Assembly: GCA_964499465.1 (NCBI GenBank)
Contig: CAZCLJ010000205.1
Location: 1 to 8,401, forward strand
Direction: 5' to 3'
Length of the DNA: 8,401 bases
Source: JAAYJM01 sp964499465
GTDB lineage: Bacteria; Bacteroidota; Ignavibacteria; Kapaibacteriales; UBA2268
In this document: positions 5,305 to 8,401 of the stretch, one piece after another
Layout: every line of letters starts with the position of its first letter
How positions within the stretch are numbered: the stretch's first letter is position 1
Translations under genes and position numbers: made by a program
The notes under the pieces: model-generated
What the model was told of the DNA's origin: nothing
Database searches by the model: none
What the model saw: the letters and a program-made list of their open reading frames with translations, nothing else

Positions 5305-5637
5305 ATGTTTATTTCTGAATATAAAAAAAATGGAGTCAAAGTCCTTGAATTACAGGGAAGAATTGATTCAACACAAGCAAGCTTTGAAACCGAGATGCAA
5401 GAATTAGTTGCAAAAGAAGACAAAGTAGTTATTGATTGCATAAATCTAAACTACATAAGTAGTTTCGGATTAAGAGCGTTTTTAAGCACCTTGAAATCTG
5501 TTCAAAAAGAACATGGCACTATGGTCATTGCGAACTTACAGGAAAATGTAAAAAATGTTTTCGAAATTTCCGGCTTTTTGAAATTATTTACAATATACAG
5601 TACTCTTGATGAAGCATTAACTGCATTAAAAAGCTAA
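5305..5637 (+). CDS. Single-domain STAS protein, anti-sigma factor antagonist
   Basis: This 110-residue protein is the full length of a stand-alone STAS domain. The strand LELQGRIDS (14-22), the core strand KVVIDCINLNYISSFGLRAFL (40-60) and the helix FEISGFLKLF (86-95) follow the SpoIIAA/RsbV pattern. In SpoIIAA the phosphorylated Ser follows an Asp (DSSG); here the site reads I51-S52-S53-F-G-L-R, so S53 is the likely phospho-acceptor and the preceding Asp is Ser. The family role is partner switching: the unphosphorylated form binds an anti-sigma-factor kinase and frees its target, and kinase and PP2C phosphatase reverse this. No kinase or phosphatase lies in the window, so the partners are presumably elsewhere. 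The start is supported by GAGG at 5296-5299, 5 nt before ATG. No membrane segment is present, so it is cytoplasmic. Confidence 0.9.
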   Translation: MFISEYKKNGVKVLELQGRIDSTQASFETEMQELVAKEDKVVIDCINLNYISSFGLRAFLSTLKSVQKEHGTMVIANLQENVKNVFEISGFLKLFTIYSTLDEALTALKS

Positions 5638-5672
5638 GTCTACTTCTTCAAAATTTTAGAAAGGGATTAAAA

Positions 5673-5703
5673 GCAAAGTTGGACATACTTTGTTGAATTT
5701 TTT
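5673..5703 (+). terminator. Weak candidate terminator after the STAS gene
   Basis: GCAAAGT (5673-5679) and ACTTTGT (5687-5693) form a short, imperfect stem ending near a T stretch at 5698-5703. The arms are short and the T run is displaced from the stem, so this is only a candidate. Confidence 0.3.
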
Positions 5704-5722
5704 GTGGTAATACGAATAACTT

Positions 5723-5754
5723 GTTGACAATGTGCTTATTAATGAATATTTTTG
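5723..5754 (+). promoter_or_regulatory. Promoter for the outer-membrane protein gene (GTTG-N20-TATTTTTG)
   Basis: GTTG (5723-5726) and TATTTTTG (5747-5754) are 20 bp apart, fitting the Bacteroidota -33/-7 pattern. The same bases also give a sigma70-like reading, TTGACA (5724-5729), a 17-bp spacer and TATTTT (5747-5752). The gene at 5814 is thus probably transcribed separately from the STAS gene, with a leader of about 50-55 nt. Confidence 0.55.
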
Positions 5755-5813
5755 TTTCATTCATTATGATTCAAAAGAAAAAACAGGTAAATTTTTATTT
5801 TTAGGGAGTATTT

Positions 5814-6491
5814 ATGAAAAAGAATTTATTTATTATTATTATAGCATTATCTTTTATCCTTTCAAATAAGCATACCTTTGCCGAAGGTGGCTTAATGGAC
5901 AACATTGGCATTTCACTATACGGAGGAGCAGCTGTTCCAATAAGTGGTGAATACACTTCAAATTTAAAAACTACAGATATGCTGGATATTGGACCTAAGT
6001 TTGGATTAGGGATTAGTTATTATTTTACTGAGCAACTCGGGATTGAAGGAATTTTTCAATATGAATACAATTATTACAAAGAAAAATATAGAACTCCCGG
6101 AATGGAGCCGGTCAGAACAAATTTTGCTATAGATGTCAATTTAATATACTTCTTTAATGAAATGCTTAGGGAAGATTTTATCAGGCCTTTTGGAAGAGCT
6201 GGATTAGGATTTTATAGTTGGGCTTATCGCGATAATGGCGTAAGTGGTGAAGTATCAAAAGTAGGAAATGACGATTTTAAATCTGTAAGTTTCGGCTTTA
6301 ATATCGGAGCAGGTGCTGATTTTAAATTATTGGAAGATTTAACTGTTGGGCTTGTTTTAGATTTTAATATGTTTTTTCCCAAAGATGAGAAAAAATTTGG
6401 ATATTTTTTTGCTGAACAAGGTTCTTTATCTCCTCAACTTAAGGTAACTTATTATATTCCAACTTTGATTGATGACGGAGTTCAATTTTAA
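5814..6491 (+). CDS. Outer-membrane beta-barrel protein
   Basis: This 225-residue protein has a clear signal peptide (1-23: KKN, an Ile/Leu core, cleavage after TFA before Glu24). The mature part alternates polar and hydrophobic residues in strands such as IGISLYGGAAV (31-41), FGLGISYYF (63-71), LGIEGIFQYEY (75-85), NFAIDVNLIYFF (103-114), RAGLGFYSWAY (128-138), SFGFNIGAGADF (159-170), LTVGLVLDFNMFF (176-188) and LKVTYYI (209-215). About eight strands fit a small OmpA/OmpX-like barrel. The terminal residue is Phe, as expected of a BAM insertion signal. Its specific role, structural or transport, cannot be told. AGGGAG at 5803-5808 lies 5 nt before ATG and supports the start. The gene sits 176 bp after the STAS gene with its own promoter, so a functional link is not implied. 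Confidence 0.85.
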   Translation: MKKNLFIIIIALSFILSNKHTFAEGGLMDNIGISLYGGAAVPISGEYTSNLKTTDMLDIGPKFGLGISYYFTEQLGIEGIFQYEYNYYKEKYRTPGMEPVRTNFAIDVNLIYFFNEMLREDFIRPFGRAGLGFYSWAYRDNGVSGEVSKVGNDDFKSVSFGFNIGAGADFKLLEDLTVGLVLDFNMFFPKDEKKFGYFFAEQGSLSPQLKVTYYIPTLIDDGVQF

Positions 6492-6651
6492 AATCATAAT
6501 AAAATTATAATTAATTTCAAAGCAAAAGAATTAATTCATCTTATCAACAAATTAATATGATGGCTGATAATTTCAGATGTTCATTTTACACATCGTAAAT
6601 ACAGGAGTTATTATTAGATTTACCATATAAGAATAATAGTCATTGGTGATT

Positions 6652-6704
6652 AGTGTTACATACTAATAAACAATGACTTATGACTTTTAGGTAACACTTT
6701 TTAA
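6652..6704 (+). terminator. Long-loop hairpin with T run, weak terminator candidate
   Basis: AGTGTTAC (6652-6659) pairs perfectly with GTAACACT (6691-6698), followed by TTTTT (6698-6702). The loop of 31 nt is long for an intrinsic terminator. The loop and left flank hold variants of the TTAGTCA/TGACTTA heptamer, so it may simply be a relic of the heptamer repeat. It lies about 160 bp after the barrel protein gene. Confidence 0.35.
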
Positions 6705-6707
6705 TTA

Positions 6708-6780
6708 TCAGAACTCCAGCCCCCATAACGAAAATAAAGAAGTTAGGAGATTTATCCCGTAAAGAATGATTTCGCAGTTA
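6708..6780. repeat. 73-bp dispersed repeat, copy 2
   Basis: It matches 8218-8290 over the full 73 bp with about four substitutions, and 4745-4818 nearly as well. In this copy GGAGTT has become GAAGTT, weakening the internal AACTCC/GGAGTT stem. To the right, both this copy and copy 3 continue into ATTATCTTATTAGTCATT, so the shared unit in these two is closer to 100 bp. Confidence 0.9.
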
Positions 6781-6794
6781 GCGATTATTATCTT

Positions 6795-6828
6795 ATTAGT
6801 CATTAGTTTGTAACTACTAATGACTAAT
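6795..6828. repeat. Inverted repeat built from the TTAGTCA heptamer
   Basis: ATTAGTCATTAGT (6795-6807) and ACTAATGACTAAT (6816-6828) are perfect 13-bp arms around an 8-nt loop. The arm contains TTAGTCA, the heptamer that is tandemly amplified at 8306-8401 in the equivalent place after 73-bp repeat copy 3. Further TAATGAC variants follow to about 6845. Confidence 0.8.
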
Positions 6829-6891
6829 GACGAATAACTAATGACCTATCGGAAATACTCATATTAAAATTTAACTTCTTACTATAAAATA

Positions 6892-6927
6892 TGCGAAATA
6901 CCGAACTACGAGAGCCAAGAGTTCTGA
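6892..6927. repeat. Shared 36-38-bp module, copy 2
   Basis: TGCGAAATACCGAACTAC...GTTCTGAA corresponds to the module at 5075-5112. It lies 30 bp before a nested palindrome, whereas copy 1 lies after an inverted-repeat element, showing that the modules are combined in different orders. Confidence 0.7.
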
Positions 6928-6956
6928 AAATAATGATACCAAAGTTTTAAAGATAA

Positions 6957-6989
6957 AGATGTCCTACATCTGCAAGATGTAGGACATCT
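6957..6989. repeat. Nested palindrome element (33 bp), inverted copy of the one at 2394
   Basis: AGATGTCCTACATCT (6957-6971), loop GCA, AGATGTAGGACATCT (6975-6989). The arms are perfect over 15 bp. Because the loop reads GCA here and TGC at 2409-2411, this 33-mer is the exact reverse complement of 2394-2426. The flanks are unrelated and there is no T run on either side, so termination is not its general role. Confidence 0.9.
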
Positions 6990-7042
6990 GGTATAAGAAC
7001 GTTTGCTTAGTTTTACAGAGTAGAATAAAAGATGTAATGGGT

Positions 7043-7112
7043 AACGAAGTGAAGAATCTCAAGCTCTGTGTTAGCAATGACGTGAGATTCTTCGCTGCGC
7101 TTCAGAATGACA
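7043..7112. repeat. Interspersed inverted-repeat element, copy B
   Basis: AACGAAGTGAAGAATCTC (7043-7060) and GAGATTCTTCGCTGCGCTT (7084-7102) are inverted arms with a few mismatches on the distal side, and the loop and TCAGAATGACA tail match copy A at 4999-5070. Changes are concentrated in the right arm (CACTTCGTT in A, CGCTGCGCTT in B). Confidence 0.85.
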
Positions 7113-7120
7113 GGGTAAAT

Positions 7121-7178
7121 TAATGTCATTTCCATTTAAATAAGATCTTCCTTTATCAGGGGGTTCGAAATGACATTA
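7121..7178. repeat. 12-bp perfect inverted repeat around a 34-nt loop
   Basis: TAATGTCATTTC (7121-7132) and GAAATGACATTA (7167-7178) are perfectly complementary. The arms contain TGTCATT/AATGACA, the same core that ends inverted-repeat elements A and B, so this may be a related but different subfamily. The loop has a GGGGGTTC end. It lies downstream of queE (which is read from the other strand) but has no T run there. Confidence 0.65.
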
Positions 7179-7249
7179 TGATTTTGCACTATTAGTTAGC
7201 GGTTTGGTATTAAATATTGCTAAAGGTCTGGAATGCTGCAATTACTGCA

Positions 7250-7960
7250 TTAAACTCCCCTTTTATTTAGTCCCCAAATTATTTTATGAAGCTGCAGCTG
7301 TAAACGAACAGGTAAATTATCAGTTAGAATCCATTTAGCAAGTTTTTCTAAATCAATTTTGGAAAAAACCGGCGAAATTAGTATTTCTTTAACTCTTCTT
7401 TCTAACGAATATTCTTTAATCAAATTTTTTGCCCAAAGGTAATCCTCCTGATTTTCAACAACAAATTTAACTTCATCATTTAAAGTAAGAAAATCAATAT
7501 TCGAGTAATTATTGTGTTCTGTCATACCCGAACTTGGGCATTTCAAATCCATAATTATACTTGCCCGATGGTCTAAGTGAACGATAGGCATAGAGCCATT
7601 CGTTTCAACTAAGACTGTATATTCCAAATTACATAATTCTTTGATAAGAAAAGCAGTTTCTTTTTGAACAAGTGGTTCTCCGCCAGTAATACAAATTAGC
7701 TTGCAATTGTATGATTTGATAATTTTGAGTAATTCTTTGAGTTTTAATAAAATTGGAAAACTCTTTTCATCTTTGTTAATAGAAATAGAATCTAATTTCA
7801 ATATATCCTGAGCATAAGGAGTATCGCACCAAGAGCATTTTAAATTACATCCTTGCATACGAACAAAGATACAAGGCAAACCGATATGACTTCCTTCACC
7901 TTGAATTGAATAGAATATTTCATTAACAAAGAACACAACGTTAAGTATTTTTGATTTCAT
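7250..7960 (-). CDS. queE: 7-carboxy-7-deazaguanine synthase (radical SAM)
   Basis: QueE converts 6-carboxy-5,6,7,8-tetrahydropterin to 7-carboxy-7-deazaguanine using SAM, a 4Fe-4S cluster and Mg2+, a step toward queuosine and other 7-deazapurines in the cytoplasm. The 236 residues are full length. They hold VNEIFYSIQGEG (12-23), the substrate-pocket GLPCIFVR segment (27-34), the cluster motif C38-x3-C42-x2-C45 in GCNLKCSWCDT (37-47), the SAM-binding GGEP (93-96), VETNGS (118-123), DLKCPSSG (138-145), DEVKFV (162-167) and the C-terminal QLQLHKIIW (221-229) typical of the family. The N-terminus is about ten residues longer than many homologues; an in-frame GTG at residue 9 is an alternative, and no strong Shine-Dalgarno marks either. 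No queC, queD or queF lies nearby and no preQ1 riboswitch was recognised upstream. Confidence 0.95.
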   Translation of the reverse strand: MKSKILNVVFFVNEIFYSIQGEGSHIGLPCIFVRMQGCNLKCSWCDTPYAQDILKLDSISINKDEKSFPILLKLKELLKIIKSYNCKLICITGGEPLVQKETAFLIKELCNLEYTVLVETNGSMPIVHLDHRASIIMDLKCPSSGMTEHNNYSNIDFLTLNDEVKFVVENQEDYLWAKNLIKEYSLERRVKEILISPVFSKIDLEKLAKWILTDNLPVRLQLQLHKIIWGLNKRGV

Positions 7961-8217
7961 ATTAAGGACTTTAGATATTTAGTTATATATATTTCGATAT
8001 TTTAGAATTAATGAATATTTAATTGAACTTAATCAAATAGTAATTAGTTAACAGCGTTTTTATTCTTTTCCTTTCTAAAAACAAGAGTGTTTATGATGTG
8101 TTTTTATCTTTAGGAAATTCTTCATTTATTAAAAGAACCTTTTAACACCTCCCCTGCCCCAGAGCTGATACGTTCTTTGAAATACTCTTTCCAGCCATAC
8201 GATTAACAAGTTGATAT

Positions 8218-8290
8218 TCAGAACTCCAGTCCCCATAACGAAAATAAAGGAGTTAGGAGATTTGTCCCGTAAAGAATGTTTTCGCAGTTA
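8218..8290. repeat. 73-bp dispersed repeat, copy 3
   Basis: The same element as 4745-4818 and 6708-6780, in the same orientation. It carries AACTCC (8222-8227) and GGAGTT (8249-8254) intact, one C-to-T change in the C run, and GTTTTCGC instead of GATTTCGC near the right end. It continues into ATTATCTTATTAGTCATT like copy 2. Confidence 0.9.
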
Positions 8291-8305
8291 AGAAATATTA
8301 TCTTA

Positions 8306-8401
8306 TTAGTCATTGGTCATTAGTCATTGGTCATTAGTCATTGTTCATTAGTCATTGGTCATTAGTCATTGGTCATTAGTCATTGGTCATTAGTCATTGG
8401 T
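8306..8401. repeat. Tandem array of TTAGTCA/TTGGTCA heptamers, open at window end
   Basis: Alternating TTAGTCA and TTGGTCA form a 14-bp period repeated almost seven times, with one variant heptamer TTGTTCA at 8341-8347. The array runs off the right edge. It follows the 73-bp repeat at the same place where copy 2 has an inverted TTAGTCA pair. Confidence 0.95.

Larger units (their letters stand above)
6492..7249. other. Non-coding repeat island between the barrel protein gene and queE
   Basis: No gene is seen. The left 150 bp are plain AT-rich sequence with a small GAATTAATTC palindrome and no clear terminator. After it come a hairpin (6652-6698), a 73-bp repeat copy (6708-6780), an inverted TTAGTCA motif (6795-6828), the shared module copy 2 (6892-6927), a nested palindrome (6957-6989), inverted-repeat element B (7043-7112) and a long-loop inverted repeat (7121-7178). 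The last 70 bp before queE's stop show nothing I can name beyond a weak TTAGC/GCTAA pair. Confidence 0.75.
7961..8401. other. Non-coding region upstream of queE ending in a repeat tract
   Basis: Bases 7961-8120 are AT-rich and should hold the queE promoter on the minus strand, but no convincing -33/-7 pair was found. A small hairpin TTAAAAG-AAC-CTTTTAA lies at 8129-8145, followed by a C-rich patch (8146-8161). From 8218 the tract is repeat: the 73-bp element copy 3, then a TTAGTCA/TTGGTCA tandem array running past the window edge. No gene is seen. Confidence 0.7.

Noticed and set aside
5217..5441. 74-residue minus-strand open frame
   Set aside because: It is antisense to the STAS gene and its leader, and its composition is not protein-like.
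7961..8217. preQ1 riboswitch upstream of queE
   Set aside because: No preQ1-I or preQ1-II signature could be read on the minus strand; the sequence is mostly featureless AT-rich DNA. The hairpin at 8129-8145 is too far away and too simple.
6708..8290. Insertion sequence bounded by the 73-bp repeat copies (enclosing queE)
   Set aside because: The copies are direct repeats with no transposase between them. queE is a normal chromosomal gene, and a third copy lies outside this span.

Overview
The window is AT-rich and carries seven protein-coding genes separated by long intergenic tracts full of repeats. Two genes end in a type IX secretion (T9SS) C-terminal sorting domain with the YPNP signature. 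Three plus-strand genes have upstream sequence fitting the Bacteroidota promoter pattern TTTG/TTG-N20-TAnnTTTG. Together these point to the Bacteroidota/FCB group. Purine-rich Shine-Dalgarno sites precede most starts (AAAGGAG, TGAGG, AGGGAG), which is less typical of core Bacteroidia. A lineage near Ignavibacteria or Kapabacteria is therefore plausible, but the species cannot be fixed from this sequence.

Layout, left to right: a heptamer tandem array and a terminator from an unseen upstream gene (1-124); a secreted T9SS beta-propeller-like protein (211-2016, +); a hairpin-dense spacer (2017-2668); a second T9SS cargo protein with WD40-like repeats (2669-3958, +); a convergent two-gene RelE/ParE-type toxin-antitoxin operon (4026-4486, -); a repeat island (4487-5304); a single-domain STAS anti-sigma-factor antagonist (5305-5637, +); an outer-membrane beta-barrel protein (5814-6491, +); a second repeat island (6492-7249); queE, the radical-SAM 7-carboxy-7-deazaguanine synthase of queuosine/7-deazapurine biosynthesis (7250-7960, -); and a third repeat tract running off the right edge (7961-8401).

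The genes do not form one pathway. Apart from the toxin-antitoxin pair, each looks like its own transcription unit. Three encode exported proteins: two T9SS cargo and one outer-membrane barrel.

The most unusual content is intergenic. Five elements of nearly constant length (32-33 bp) are nested palindromes: a long hairpin whose two arms are each palindromic themselves. Their primary sequences differ while the architecture is kept, and one occurs twice as exact reverse complements. They lie in mosaic islands with a 73-bp element in three copies, a roughly 70-bp inverted-repeat element in two copies, a 39-bp perfect repeat that serves as the leader hairpin of one T9SS gene, GCAAC...GTTGC hairpins, and tandem arrays with a 7- or 14-bp period. 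No transposase, CRISPR array, tRNA or rRNA was seen.
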